The translations under genes and the position numbers were made by a program. A stretch of 64,000 nt of DNA from Apostichopus japonicus. Taxonomy: Eukaryota > Echinodermata > Holothuroidea > Aspidochirotida > Stichopodidae. Below, one piece after another: positions 9,135 to 22,189 of this stretch. The number at the start of each line of letters is the position of its first letter. The first letter of the stretch is position 1. The stretch spans positions 15,398,001-15,462,000 of the forward strand of contig NC_092573.1 of the NCBI RefSeq assembly GCF_037975245.1, in the 5' to 3' direction. The notes beneath the pieces are model-generated. The model was given only the letters and a program-made list of their open reading frames with translations, made no database searches and was not told the origin of the DNA.

Positions 9135-11937
9135 CACACTATATGGACAGATCAAAATAACTTCAAACCCGCACCAGGAATTACTTACCTAGCCGGAAGC
9201 TTGTCATAATCTTTTGAGAAATTATTGTTAATTCCTTGTTTACTTTACTTTTTACTTCAGAAAACACATAAACGTTTATGCAATTATAAATTTGGTTCGG
9301 CGATAAGAAAGGACCTTGCAAGATGTGACATACCCTAATGCATTCTAACTTTCGTATAATTACACGAAAATGTGTTTCTTTCTCCTACACCAAATATTGT
9401 CCTGTTCCGAATTACAGGATGACTTGAAGCGAATTACAAGTTGTGCGAATTACAGGATAACTTTCGGCATACAATTATTTTTATATGTCGAAGACCTTAA
9501 AGAACATTGCTACCAGTCAATCGGTTGCATTTATTTACCCCGTTTATGTTTAAAAATTGACCGTTTAAACATGTCAGAACTATGAAAATGTTATGGCCTC
9601 GAAGAGCATTTTTACAAGGCGTTATATATGTTTGAGGTGAAAGGATGTTGAATCACATTCAATGGTAATTTTTTTTTTTCGTTCATACGAAAGAAGAACA
9701 TGTTTTGGTAGAAGTATGTTATAATGAGTAATATTTAGATCTGGACTTAGGAGTCAACGTCCTCAGCAAAAGGCTGCTGAGGATTGGAATATTTTAAAGC
9801 TGAATATCTTGAGAACCGAAACAGCTATGGAAACATAACTATCACTCATATTTATCTTTTGATTGGGCTATGAAATATCAAGGCTAAAATTATGCCTATA
9901 ATCATCCCTTAAAATCTATCAGCAAACATGAGATGTGTTGTCTCTGCTTACATTTTATAACAGTCATTCATTATAAAAAACATATTTTTAAGATACATGC
10001 GCGAGAAAATACATTACCCTACAATATTAGTTAATTTCATGTAATATAGTACACAAAACTTTCAAGTTTTTGCGACACAAACCAAAATTCAGATGTGAGT
10101 CGATCTACTAATTAGTTGCAAGTAATTTAATGAAAATCTGCATAAATCATCTGAATAAATGCTCCGAAATGTCCCACGACAGGATCATTTGCATATTCTG
10201 TCTGTGTTATTATCACATACGTAGGATAGTGATTACACAAAAATGTTCAATATACTTATATACATATGTCCAATTTTAGTGTGTAGGCCCGTAGTATGCA
10301 GCTAAGAGGTTAAAACTGTCTAGTGTCTTATAATCCTTACAAAAATTCAAGGAAGCCTACGGAATAAACACCCAATAAAAATGTCATTGAAGAAACCTGT
10401 CATAGCAATTTTGGCTGTGGTGATTAGTATCGGTTTAGTTCAAGATTATATAATTGACTTTTAATATGTCTATTCCAAGAATTCCATATGAGATATGACT
10501 TAAGGACTTGAGGACCCAAATGGTTTGAGTTGAATATGGATATGTACTTATACAATTTTTCATGTAGCTATGGATCCCTTGCATTAGCAATAAAGAGAGA
10601 ACATACCCTTCCTTCTTTTTCGTCTTTGAAGGACATTACCAAGTTTTGAACGTATATTTTCGTGTAAGGCTGTGAATGAAAAACATACATTGCTTTTAAC
10701 AACTTGGGAGCACCAGCAAATTAGTATAGGATGATGAAGGTGGGAGGCAGAGAGAGCAGAAGTATTCTCCTGCCCTCTGCACACTTTTCTTCCTAAGGAT
10801 TCACAAACAAGATTGTTTGATTATTCAGGTGGATCCTTTGAATTAACCTAAAGAGTGTCATGCAAGAAAGTGATCAAAATGTATTGAAAAAGATATTGGC
10901 AACAAGTTGCAGACTTCAACCTAACAACCTGCTTTATCCTACTTCCATTAGCGGAGTAATCCACCCTTCCTCTCATTCCGGTTAAAGTTCTCTTTAAAAC
11001 AGATAAAATAATATTATAATATAAATTCTCAGTTACACAAGCAAACCTACGTCAACATTTCTCGTTCTTGCAGGCTTTACCCACATTTTACTGTCCTTGA
11101 GTTAAAAATTTGACCTATATTCACTGAAGATATGTACTAGAGACTATATAGCTATATTGTGTTGCAGATGTGTGTGAGGGCGGATGAGCATAGTGTAGAG
11201 GGAAGGTAATCAAGATTGTGAAGTCGACATAGAGTACATGAATAGCCTCTACTCTAACTTGGAGTTTGGTTTCATGAACCTGGCCTATCTTACACTCGCG
11301 CTTGCTTCGGCCTTGGATCTGCTGGACTCGACAATAATCAGTGTTTCCACATTTCAGAATAATTTCCCCCAATGGAAATACTTCAATGGTTTTTAGACCT
11401 AATTATTGTAGGATGTGTACGAACCGTCCCTTGTTAGTCCCCGAAAAAATATCGATATTGTCGTATTCCGGAAATTCCCTTCAAAGTGAAAACACTCTCA
11501 TGAATTATTTTATGCATGAATCGTTGTATTTATTACTAGGGATAAACTATGCCATTTGCAAAACAAGAACCAACAGTGTATGCACTTTGTAGTTTTCGTT
11601 CATATCAGTATAGAACGAAAACGTACAAAAGTTTTTCTCTGCTAAATCTACTAAACTGTCGTGAAGATCACGTTTGAGTTGTGCTAACACAAGATTACTC
11701 ACGAAAGTTGCAGCCAAGCAATAATAGAACGACCTGTAACTTCTTTACAATCGACTCACCACAGAGAAACGTTAAAGAGCAGGAATGGGAATCGGTTCCA
11801 ACTAAAGGTCATTCTCACATGCTGTATTCCACACATTAGCTATTAAAAAGTTCAAATTAAAGGTCTGCCAATTAAGTAGTCCTTTTTACAGTGTATGACA
11901 TTGAACTACATACTAAGCCTGAAATAACAAATAAATA

Positions 11938-11974
<37 letters not shown>

Positions 11975-12185
11975 CCTCGGGTGGTATTATTCCCCAATAT
12001 GACGGGAAAATTAAGATGGAAGACATTTTGCTACTCACACCAACACGCATACTGGTCATGAATACTAAAAAGTTGGAAAAAATATCCTGACCATTTGCAT
12101 ATGATATGTGGCCTACATTTGTTCTAACTGAAAATTTTAGGCCCTCACATGACGAAAGTATTTTCCTGATAAACTTAGTTCAGTT
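9135..12185. repeat. Intronic block shared with 23.1-24.57 kb
   Basis: Much of 9135-10112 and 11035-11850 aligns by eye with 23110-23776 and 23776-24570. Examples are 'tgcgacacaaaccaaaattcagatgtgagtc' (shared over more than 30 bp) and 'ttgtgaagtcgacatagagta'. The 10113-11035 segment is absent from the other copy. Open frames here are not conserved between copies, so I treat it as intron. An (AT)n tract lies at 11940-11972. Confidence 0.65.
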
Positions 12186-12373
12186 TAGTTTAGTAGAAAA
12201 AAGGATGAGGAGGGACACTTAAGTCCCCATCAAGAACCCTATAGAGAGAGAAAAAACTGAAGACACAGACACTCAGACCCGATTACATTGCTTAAAGTGC
12301 TTGTCCAAAGCATTCTTAAACCCATTCACACTACTTGCAAGTACAACTTTCTCAGGCAAACCATTCCACTCAT

Positions 12374-13887
12374 TCACAACCCTATTAGAAAAAAGTTATG
12401 CCGAATATTAATCCTACTATGCGACTTTTGGAGTTTAAGACAATGACCGCTAGTACAACTACTGTTAGCAAACAAGAAAAAGTCGGTAAAGGATAAATTG
12501 TCGAAACCATACACAATCTTGAAAACCTGGATCAATTCCCCACGTAACCTCCTAAGCTCCAGTGTGGTGAGATTCAACAGTTGTAACCGCCTATAATAAG
12601 GAACCCTCTTTAAGGAATTAATCATCCTAGTAGCCCTCCTCTGGACCTTTTCAAGTACTTCCTTATCCTTAGCAAAGTAAGGGTTCCAAGCCTGCACAGC
12701 ATACTCCAGATGGGGCCTAACCAACTGCTTATAAAGCCTAACTACGATGTCCTCTTTCAGAAAACTGAAGTTCCTCTTGATCATACCTAAAACCCTATTA
12801 CCTTTTTTAGCAGCTTCAAAACAATGTTTAGAAGGTTGCAGAGCTGAGTCAATGTAGATACCTAGGTCTCTTTCAACAGAGACCTCCTGTAACTCCACAC
12901 CATTAAGATTGTATGTAAACTTTTGGTTACTACTACCAATGTGCATTACCTTACATTTATCAATATTAAAAAGCATTTGCCACCCCTGTGACCAGGAAAA
13001 AATATTATTCAAATCCGCTTGAAATTTCTCAGAATCGCTTTTGGAAGAGACCTCAGAATACAATTTGGTGTCATCAGCAAACTTCTTAGCTTTACACAAA
13101 ATATCTCCGTCGATGTCATTTATACAACAAACAACAAGGGACCTAATATAGACCCTTGTGGAACCCCACTAGTAACGTTCTGCTAAGAAGAAGCACAGCC
13201 TTTAATTACCACCCTCTGTTCCCTATTACCAAGCCAATTCCCGATCCAAGACAGTAAATTCCCTATGACACTCATGCTCTTCAGCCTAAGTAAAAGACGC
13301 TGGTGGGGAACTTTATCAAAGGCCTTCTGGAAATCCAGGAACACAACATCTACAGACCTCTGCCTATTTAGTGAACTTGTTACATCTTCCATAAACTCAA
13401 GGATATTAATGAGACAAGACCTTTTTTGACAAAAGCCATGTTGAGACTCTCTGATCAAAGACTGTCTGCTAAAGTGACAGACCATAGACCTTTTAACAAT
13501 AGACTCCATGGCCTTACAAACTACACTAGTGAGACTAACGGGCCTATAATTACAGGGCTTAGACTTATCACCCTTCTTGAAATTTGGGGTAATATTAGCA
13601 CATCTCCAGTCCCTAGGAACATAACCTTCATCCATAAATTTACTAAAAACCAACGAGAGTGGAACGCAGAAATGGTGTGCAAAAGTCTTCAACAAATACG
13701 GATGGATTGCATCCGGTCCAGAAACTTTAGAAACATTTAGACGAAGCTTCTCCTTTAAGACAACCTCATCCGAAAATAAGACCATATCCAGTTTAGGCCT
13801 ATCACTGCCCCCCTGAAAATCTGGAATACTACTCGTATCTTCCATTGTGAAAACCGACACAAAATAGTTGTTCAAAAAGATCTGCAA
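12374..13887 (-). pseudogene. CR1-like reverse transcriptase
   Basis: The N-terminal part (13887-13183) shows NYRPVSLTSVVCKAMES, QHGFCQKRSCL and VVFLDFQKAFDKVPH, the finger and palm motifs of non-LTR RT. After a stop and frameshift between 13183 and 13099 the frame resumes with FADDTKLY, the catalytic box, and a thumb/connection region (YKQLVRPHLEYAVQAWNPY, RRATRMI). The catalytic aspartates are present but the frame is broken. It would copy element RNA at a nicked target in the nucleus. Confidence 0.88.
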
Positions 13888-14007
13888 GATCCTGATTATC
13901 AGTAACTATATTATCAGCCTGTGGTGCCCTAAGAGAAACAATTGCATCTTTAACGTTCTGCTTTGACCTGACATAAGAAAAGAAGGCCTTTCGGTTATCC
14001 TTAATTT

Positions 14008-15214
14008 TTAGGGCAATGCCTTTTCGAAATTCAATTTTGCATCAGAGACTAAGCATTCTACCTTCAGCTGATGAATTTTAAACTTGGCCAAAAGAGATTC
14101 AGATTTAGTCCTCATAAACAACTTCCACATTCTACGTTTTTGCCTATTTGCACATCTAACTTTCTTATTCATCCAGTGAGGCATACAGCTTTTTTGACGA
14201 CGATTCTTCCACGGAACATGATTTTCCGTAATGACCTTTAATTTATCAGCAAAACAAATCCAAGACTGAGAAGCACTCATATCTCTAAACAAATTAACCC
14301 AATCTGTACCCTTTAGTAAAGTTTCAATTGCCTCTGTATCTGATCTCGAAAAATCAGGGACTTTTTCATTGCTAACAGAATTTACGACTTTGCAAACAAC
14401 ATCAAAAGGTAGTATATCATGATCACTAGTTCCTAGCTTTCCTAGACCCGTCAAATCAACAACATTGCTTGGATTAGAACTGAAAACAAGATCCAGGATG
14501 TTATCCCCCCTAGTAGGGAAAGTAACATGTTGATGTAAAAAGCAATCTTGCACAACATCTAGAAAATTACTACCCTTCCTACTACTAGAACCATCTATCC
14601 AATTAATGTCAGGAAAATTAAAGTCGCCCATTATAACAACATCTCCTTAGCAGCCTTTCTAATTGAATCAAACAGCACGACATCATTATCACCGCTGCTG
14701 TTAGGAGAGCGGTAAACAACACCCATAGTGATAACGTCCCTGGACCTCTTGGAGCTGTTTGTGGACAACTCGCACCAGACAGAATTAACAAAAGCCCTTG
14801 CAACTGAGATTTCTCAACACTTACAATGTCATCCCTAACATACAGTAAAACTCCCCCAACAACCCCATTATGAGTATCCCTTCTGTCCTGACGATACACA
14901 ACATACCCAGGGTAAGAAACCTCAGCACTATCAATGTCCTCCCTTAACCAAGATTCGGTGATACCAAACACATCCGGTTTCAGATCCTCAAGAAGCACAG
15001 TAAATTCAGCAAAATTTTTACGAATACTTCTAGCATTGGTAAAGACAATCTTCAGCTTATCCCTGAAACTATGTACCTTAGAATGCCTCCTAAAGTTAGA
15101 ACTATGACTATCACTTTTCTTGCTTTCAAAACGCCTATAATCGCCTCCACTAGGAACATAATCTTTATCCAAAATTATTCCTGACCTCATCGCCCCCCAA
15201 GTTAGTTTAAACAT
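14008..15214 (-). pseudogene. CR1-like AP-type endonuclease
   Basis: Two overlapping frames: 15214-14618 with FTNARSIRKN and FGITESWL, and 14631-14008 with MGDFNFPDINW and LGTSDHDIL. These supply the Asn, Glu, Asp/Asn and Ser-Asp-His motifs of the exonuclease-endonuclease-phosphatase fold used by LINEs to nick target DNA. A frameshift lies between about 14780 and 14620. Confidence 0.85.
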
Positions 15215-16109
15215 AGCTGTTCAACAGAGTAATTCACCATCCTACCAAACAACGAGGCCCCAGTATTAGCTAAGTGCAAACCATCCCTGGCGAACAAATC
15301 CCTTCTACCCTGGAAAGAAGACCACATGTCAACAAATGTGAAGCAGAAGTCGGCACACATACTATACAATAAACCATTCAAAGTAACAATCTTATCTGAC
15401 AGAACCTTGTTGTCAAATCTTGGCAACAAACTACATATGACAACTTTAGCCCGAGTTGATGCTAGTCGACACATCAACTCGTGTTACCTAGACTGAATAA
15501 TGTTTTGTGACTCCTTCTGTACATTATTGGTGCCTACCTGGACCAGAACCACCGCCTCATCTGACACGATTTTGTTAACCCTTTTACTGACATCCTAGAT
15601 TTTAGCACCTGACAAACATACCCTGACCCTTTTTGCTTATCCGCCCTGCAGAACTCTCGGTCTACATACCGTACTAGTGAATCCCCACACAATACCATTC
15701 TTCCTTTCGACTTCTCCTGTCCCCACTGACCGCTGTTTACAACCACACTACCATCTTCTATCACATCACAATCACCACGCACTTCGTCCACTACTAGCCA
15801 CTCACTATTTCCCTCCTGAGAGACTTCATTCCCATCATCAACATCACGCAACTCCTCCACAGGTGACACTTCAAATCCATTACAAGTTGGAACAACCTCG
15901 CAACAATCCCTATCAGCAACTGCACTACTCACAGCCCTACTATTCCCGACTTCCGTCCATACACAACTACAGCTATTCAGTAGCTCCTCTAATTCCTTAA
16001 GTTTCACACACTTATCGCAAACAAACACAATAGCTTCACTTAGACGATGATTTAAAATCACATTCCAAGCCAGAAATCTCAAACTCGATCCACATATTAT
16101 ACGTATCAC
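15202..16109 (-). pseudogene. CR1-like ORF1 with SGNH/GDSL esterase-like domain
   Basis: The upstream frame (16109-15534) contains VCDKCVKLKELEELLN, possibly the remnant of a zinc-binding motif, and VLCGDSLVRYVDREF, matching the GDS block of SGNH hydrolases. The downstream frame (15477-15202) contains LFARDGLHLANTGASLFG, matching the D-x-x-H block near the C-terminus of these enzymes. A frameshift separates them. Esterase-like ORF1 domains are known in CR1-group retrotransposons; their role there is not settled. Confidence 0.7.
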
Positions 16110-16140
16110 AGCAGACTAAACGATCAGGCACAGCAATAAC

Positions 16141-16785
16141 GAAAATACTAAATCAAAGAAAAACCAGCGAACACAGAAAATCGATACTCACGATGAGCAG
16201 CTTAGGCTAAACAGAGACTATACACTGAACGATAGGATACACTGACGCTACAGACCTAAATCCACGGACAGAACTGAAACAAGACAAAAACAGCTCAGAT
16301 TGAAAACAAAAACATGCAGAATGAAAGTTACAGACAATAAATAACGAATACACTGAGGCACAGAATACCCTCGAACACAGAATATCGATACTCACGATTA
16401 GCAGCATAGGCTAAACAGAGACTATATACTGAACGATAGGATACACTGACGTTACAGACCTAAAACAACGGACAGCACTGAAAGAAGACGAAAAACAGCA
16501 CAGATTGAACACAAAAACATGCAGAATGACAGGAACAGACATAATAACGAATACACTAATGCACAGAAAAACCCGCGAACACGGAAAAACGATACTCACG
16601 ATTAGCAGTTTAGGCTCAACATAGACTATACACTTAACGATAGGATACACTGACGCTACAGACCTTAAACCACGGACAGCACTGACACAAGACAAAAAAT
16701 AGCACAGATTGAACAAAAAAACATGCAGAATAACAGGAACAGACAAACAATAACTCCAAATAAACAACTAAACGAATCACAAAGT
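16141..16785 (-). repeat. Three 204-bp tandem repeats at the 5' end of the CR1-like element
   Basis: The marker 'gataggatacactgacg' recurs at 16231, 16435 and 16639, exactly 204 bp apart, with about three units of the same sequence. They lie immediately upstream of ORF1 in the element's orientation, where a promoter would be expected. Open frames in them are low-complexity and not convincing as protein. Confidence 0.8.
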
Positions 16786-17866
16786 GTTTTGACGAAAAAA
16801 AGACGATCCCAGAAATCCCAAAAATGAACGAATTGCAAGAGCTCCGAAAAAGTACGTGTTTAAGCTTCAACGGTATACAACGGACCAATGAACTTTGGTT
16901 CATCACCATTCAAACGTTCTATCGACAATATTTCAGCAGATTTGGACAAACGCTCTAGGAGGAGTCATATTTTTCACGTGCTCAGAAATGAACTCTCGTG
17001 ACCTCCAATGACCTGCCAAAAAATGCGTGTACAACAAATCACTCACGAAATGTCAGCCAAATGGAATGCAAAATGACGAAATGTCAGACAATCAAACACT
17101 GTGGCAGAATGTGACAGAAATGTCGGAACCTTCTTTGCTACCTAATATGATACGCCACTTGATATCTCAAGTAATATTTTATTGGGTCTTGATCTGCAAG
17201 ATTGTGACCAAACAAAAGCCTACAGCTCACAGTGAGAGAGAAGTTTGTGCATCATAAATCGACGTCGGCTATCAGTTTTTAGTTTCGATGTAATCGTAAC
17301 CTATGCAGTCACGCTGGCCGATGAGAGCGTGCGTGTGTGTGACGCCTTGCTTGTAAACACGGTATCTCGAGAGAGGAAGCTTGGACCTTTCTTTTATTTC
17401 GTGTGCATGAGTACAATATTAAGGAAAAAGGAGCCTATTGTTTTTTGTGGAGGTCAAAGTTTACTTGGGTTCACTAGGGGTCAAAATGTGTAACCAGTGT
17501 GAACACGATATCTCAAGAAGGAAAGCTTAGACCAACCTCATATTCAGTTTATAATTATGCCACGTTCAGTTAAAGATACATTTCGTCAGACGCCAACGTG
17601 TGGAAACACTGTCTGATAATGTACCGTATTTACCGTAATTAGCTTATGGCATCCGTAGATTCCGAATTAAGAAGTCTTGAACAAAATGCCTATAGCTATA
17701 TTGTGTCGCTTACTGCATACGTCCTTGCATTACAAAGGTGTGCTGTTTGTACATGAGACTTTGCTATTGGAGTAAGCGATACCGATGTAAATCATAGGGA
17801 CAATGCCTACGGTATATATTTGCTTACACTGTTGAAGTTTTCCGTCGTTTTTCGCAGTTGTCGAGA
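16786..17866. other. Unassigned sequence between CR1-like element and hAT elements
   Basis: I find no conserved domain. Short open frames at 17027-17257 and 17245-17493 lack motifs. This stretch is inside the 8.2-kb segment missing from the second copy of the local duplication. Confidence 0.4.
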
Positions 17867-17874
17867 TTAGTGAC

Positions 17875-18964
17875 CAGGCGCGGCGGAACGGAAAAATTAT
17901 TGGGGGGGGGGTGGCTAATGTGTGGAGACTATCTAAGCGGAGCGCCACCATCAGTTGGCGCGGAGCGTACAAGAAAATTTTGGGTTTTTTCAAACCCCCA
18001 GATGGCCGGAAACGGCACTTCCCGAGAGTTTTATGCTGCGAATACCTAGCCCTAAAATATGGGTCTCAAGCCTGCAATTTCTCAGATTGCACGAGAAAGT
18101 CTGTAAAAACATTGTAATTTGTATAGTCGATGGTGTTTTAAGAGTGTAGCTATTACTCGTAGTGTACTCGCAAAGACGATTTTGAGTGTAGTAAGGGCAG
18201 TGGCGGAGCTAGGGGTATTGGTCGGGGGGGGGGGCAAGAATGGTCTGTAGGGCGCTTTCGACACTATCTAAGCGGAGCGCCACCACAGGTTGGCGCGGAG
18301 CGTACAGAAAATTTTTGAGTAAAGATACTCTATAGATTGCAGGAAATGACCCTTTCCGAGCCTTGCTAATTTGCAGATAAACGGAGAATAAATAGGTGTC
18401 GTCGTCATTTTGTCGGAAAATTACACCAACAGAATATTACAAATGTTAAAAGGTAGATGAGAGCGCAATAAAATAGTCAATAATCGCGAATAAGTAAAAA
18501 GTAGTGAAAAGCTGAAAAGGGCGCCAGCAGTCCATTTGAGTCCGTCAGGGTGAGGGGGCATCCGCCCCCTGACTGTATGGACGCTCCGCTACTGAGTAAG
18601 GGATGTTGGAGAACTGGCTGAAATGAGGCAAGTCATTGTCCTAAGACGAAGTTGTGTTGCGCTTACCGGTACTCACACTCACTGCTTCCACTTTTCACGC
18701 GGCGTGAAGACGCGGTTGAGGTGACAATGTGGTCTATAGCCAGGGACGGGCCGAGGGTCCCCCCAGCATTTACTAAAATTATTACACCTATATAGTAAAC
18801 GTGTGCATCGGACAGATGGACAAGTACGCATTGAAAAATGGGCAGATGCACGTTTTGGAGCCTTGGTAAATATTGGGGGGCTTATCATGCATTTGCCCCT
18901 CAACTTTTTCATTGGGGGGGCTGAGCCTCCCCAAGCCCCCCCCCCCCCGGTTCCGCCGCCACTG
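17875..18964. mobile_element. Non-autonomous hAT-type element (outer)
   Basis: The left end CAGGCGCGGCGGAAC pairs with the right end, which reads CAGTGGCGGCGGAAC on the other strand. It is flanked by an exact 8-bp duplication TTAGTGAC at 17867-17874 and 18965-18972. The 8-bp target duplication and CAG...CTG termini fit the hAT superfamily. No transposase is encoded. A second element is nested inside. Confidence 0.82.
18198..18594. mobile_element. Non-autonomous hAT-type element (inner, nested)
   Basis: It starts CAGTGGCGGAGC and ends GCTCCGCTACTG, with exact 8-bp flanking duplications AGTAAGGG at 18190-18197 and 18595-18602. Its left part shares 'ctatctaagcggagcgccac' with the outer element (17928-17947 versus 18264-18283), so the two belong to related families. 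It is 397 bp long with no coding capacity. Confidence 0.88.
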
Positions 18965-18972
18965 TTAGTGAC

Positions 18973-20552
18973 AAATAAAACTTCGGGTTTGGATGAAGTT
19001 ACGTTAGGGAAATGACAGGCGCCATTTACGGAAATTAACTGTCGCCTAGTCAGATTATTATCAATGACCAATCTCATCGCAAATTAACTGTGTTAAATGG
19101 TTCGATATCTGCAAGTGCATTATGTACGGGGAGTTTTCATGTGCGGAGATTGTTCAGAAAATTTACGGAGCATTTATAAACATACAGTGAAAGTATCAAT
19201 TAAAATCTGAAATAACAATTTATTACCGGGAACGGTTTAAGCTTACGAAGTACGTAATGTGTTTAAAGGCATTCATAAATAAGTTAAGTTCATATATTAA
19301 TTTCTCAACCAATTGAAAAAGTTGATTAAACATCGATATCAAGACGGCTTGGTTACGCGCAGGCAACCCCTACACATTACAGTATAGTACTAGGGGCCCA
19401 ATTACGTATAAACTACTAACAATTAACAAGGGACATTCCCATCTGAAGTTTAGATATAAGAGTATTGAATTACATATAGCCTAATAAACAAACTTTAACA
19501 AGTTGTAGTCTAACCGCCTTATTCGAGGTTCGCGATATTAAATTCATAGGTTAATGACACAGGACCCCTCTAGAGTTGATCTGCAGAATACATATCCACA
19601 ATACACGATTATCTGTCATTTTGGTAAAGTATAATATGTCTAGTGTGTCACATCCATATAAGATTAGTCATGTAGCATCATCGAAACCACAGTTCAGTTT
19701 TGCTATCTGGTTATGTATTATATTTTGCGAGCAAGCTTTCACCAGTTAAAAAAATCTAATTTTCTTTAGTAGTTACTCACTTGTTTTGTGCTGATTGTGG
19801 TGATCGACTGTATATTATAAGATGTTTGTGTTGAGCTGAGAGATCCTTCATTGTCTAGCCCGTTTGAAAACTGGACGGATGATCGAACAAGGCACGCCAG
19901 AGGGATTTCCCCCTAAACAGTTGTCGAGGTGCACTTCATTTTATTTTTGTTACACATTGTATATATGTATTGTGTTGAGATATGGATCATGTCTATGAGT
20001 ACACGTTGAATTGTATTCTATACTCCCTTTTCACCCGTTATTTTAATCATTGGATCTGATTGGGTGATATGGTATAATGTAACCTTTACTGACATGATGC
20101 TTGTAATGACGGATAGTTAATTAGCAACATGTATAAATCCATGGTAATAAAGCGTGTTTGGAGAATATAAACATGGTCTGATCCTGTCACTTTAAGATAC
20201 CCTGACTCTGCATATCAAACATACCGGACGTTAATGCAAGTTCCAAATACTCAACATTAACGTAATATTCAGGATGAATGTTCCACAATCTCAGCCATCA
20301 GTTTGGATACTCCTAAAGTGCAAAACAAGCAAGGGGGTGCGGGGGGGGGTGTTGGGCTGCGTTGGGGGAATTTCATGTGTCCAAAGTTAGGGTTAAGTTT
20401 GTCTATATGTGTTTATTCGAAAGTCAAACATTTAGTAGTGTCATAAAGCAAATAATACATCCTCAGGCATGGTTGCTTTACCAATTGAGTAGCAAGTTAA
20501 TATACATTATTTCATATTTGGTTCATATTTAAAGAGAATTTCCTGTTAATAC
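18973..20552. other. Intron-like sequence
   Basis: No exon is recognised. From about 20041 the sequence is shared with 24585-24790 ('atcattggatctgattgggt', 'taataaagcgtgtttggaga'), marking where the duplicated block resumes after the transposon-rich 11.85-20.04 kb segment. Confidence 0.5.
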
Positions 20553-20643
20553 CTTTCTCTTGCCTTCCAATTTTTCGATAGCTTTGCGTATGAATGATAA
20601 GTCTGTTTCCGTTGACTCTTCTTCATCGTCACAAATTGATGTA
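20553..20643 (-). CDS. Exon 6' (copy 1), acidic/basic linker
   Basis: The acceptor TTCTTTCTTTTAG precedes 20643 and the donor GTATTA follows 20553. The 91-nt exon starts with one base completing a codon and reads TSICDDEEESTETDLSF, then IRKAIEKLEGKRK, ending in phase 0. It is the same length as its paralogue at 25111-25201 and is open in the same frame, which supports coding function. The residues are highly charged, probably a flexible linker or short helix. Confidence 0.62.
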
Positions 20644-21031
20644 CTAAAAGAAAGAACAGAAAAATGAAGTTACATAAGTCTCTCACCAGAATCATTTCAA
20701 AAGCCCACTTTTAAATATTTTTCTCCAATTTTTTTTTCTACACTCTATGTAGCGTAACTTATCTCAAAGGTTGTCAGCGGTTTCAAACCAATCCATCCTG
20801 GTCGGTAGGATGACTCACTTACTGACAAACCGTGAATAAGAAATTAAAGATGTGATATGTATATCACATAATTGAAGAGGAAAGGAAATATGAAGTCACA
20901 TATTGGGAAGCAAACGTTCAATGACATGTATGTATTGGCCTCGATTCGGTTCATGAGCCGATCCGGTTGAGTACACCCGGGGAAACATCACATATCACCG
21001 GCGCAACAGAACACATAGTAGCCTATGAGAT

Positions 21032-22140
21032 ATGATGTGTACTCAGTTGGTACAATATTCCTCAATTATATGGGGAAACATGACATCATTTGAAAAATTT
21101 TGTAGTTTTTCCCAGCTGGTTTGCATCTCTTATCGTAAACTATTGGGATATTATTTTACCCAAATATTGAGTAAAACTAAAGTTGCCGGAGGTGTAGCAA
21201 AGGGTTTACACATACAGTGAGATCCCCTTCACCCCGGGAGTATGCTTCAACAACCCTGGACCACACCGCCTCCTTTACTAAAACCAGTCACTCGCCTTTG
21301 TCCGTTCCCAACAGTTTCTTGCAGCAGCTACCTAAATCAGTCAGGAACTCAGAATCTTACCACCTTCATCTGTACTTCATTTCCCCATTTTCCGTAGATG
21401 GCTTATGTCCTCCGTAGCCCCCTCCATAAAAAACTCCTGGATATACCATTACGTTACTACATACTCATCATGATATGAGGTACGTCTATAATAACTCCAA
21501 ACGACAAAATTCCTGCATGATAGTTTGTAGTTTCATTTAGCTACTAAACCAATCTGTAAAGTAAACTAGAAACAGTGTCCTCGTATGAGCTCCAAATCTT
21601 GTTAAGGATATTTTACTTGAATGCAACGTGACGCTGTTCTACTGATCTAGAACTGTAACAAAGCGATTGTTCATTTTTTCATTTAAAATACATAAATATA
21701 TAATGTGATAAGCTATCCTTTATCTAAGCACACCTATAAACGAATACTTCCATGTGACCAGTTTGTGCTAAACATTAATTTGTTTTATTTCTTGAGCATA
21801 TAATATTGTAACTGATCTAAGTTGCGTAGTACATTTACTTTTAAAAGCTATTCGTTTTTTTTTCGTTTTTGCCAACCCCAGCTTTAAAGATTGCCCGAAT
21901 CTTGACGTTACAATATTTAACGAACGATTTAAAGGAATTACAGAGAAGAAAATGTTACACTTTTTGGTGAAAACCAAATATCTTTATTTTGTCTGTAAAT
22001 GTGATTTGAAGTTGACTATATTTTTCACATTATTTCATTACTCCAAGAAGTGGATCATAAAGTGTTTTATGATGACACTGTGGTACATGAACAAAAACAA
22101 TAATAAAGCACTGTGACTGAGTTATGTGTCATTGAGCCAA
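21032..22140. repeat. Intronic part of the tandem duplication, copy 1
   Basis: This aligns by eye with 25630-26480 and, after a 1.5-kb interruption in the other copy, with 28035-28320. A 62-codon plus-strand frame at 21032-21220 is also present at 25630-25818, but its similarity is no better than that of neighbouring non-coding sequence. Confidence 0.6.
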
Positions 22141-22189
22141 TTACAATACCAGATCTGACGGATTACAATCAGGAAACCAATAACATTAC

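Larger units (their letters stand above)
12190..16140 (-). mobile_element. CR1-like non-LTR retrotransposon, near full length but defective
   Basis: On the minus strand the order is ORF1 with an esterase-like domain, apurinic-type endonuclease, then reverse transcriptase, followed by a 3' region ending near 12190. Frameshifts and a TAG before GVPQGSILGPLLF near 13183 make it non-functional. The esterase-type ORF1 plus endonuclease and RT is the known layout of CR1-group elements. A 3' fragment of the same family lies at 28636-28822. In copy 2 of the local duplication the corresponding region is empty, so this insertion postdates the duplication or was lost there. Confidence 0.85.

Noticed and set aside
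11121-11372. 83-codon minus-strand frame with several Cys and Arg
   Set aside because: The counterpart at about 24000-24130 has stops and indels that break the frame.
16207-16909. Hydrophobic, Cys-rich frames upstream of the CR1-like ORF1
   Set aside because: They are readings of the 204-bp tandem repeats with no consistent start or domain.
18198-18964. Single hAT element from 18198 to 18964
   Set aside because: The flanks do not match (AGTAAGGG versus TTAGTGAC). The nested arrangement explains both target duplications exactly.
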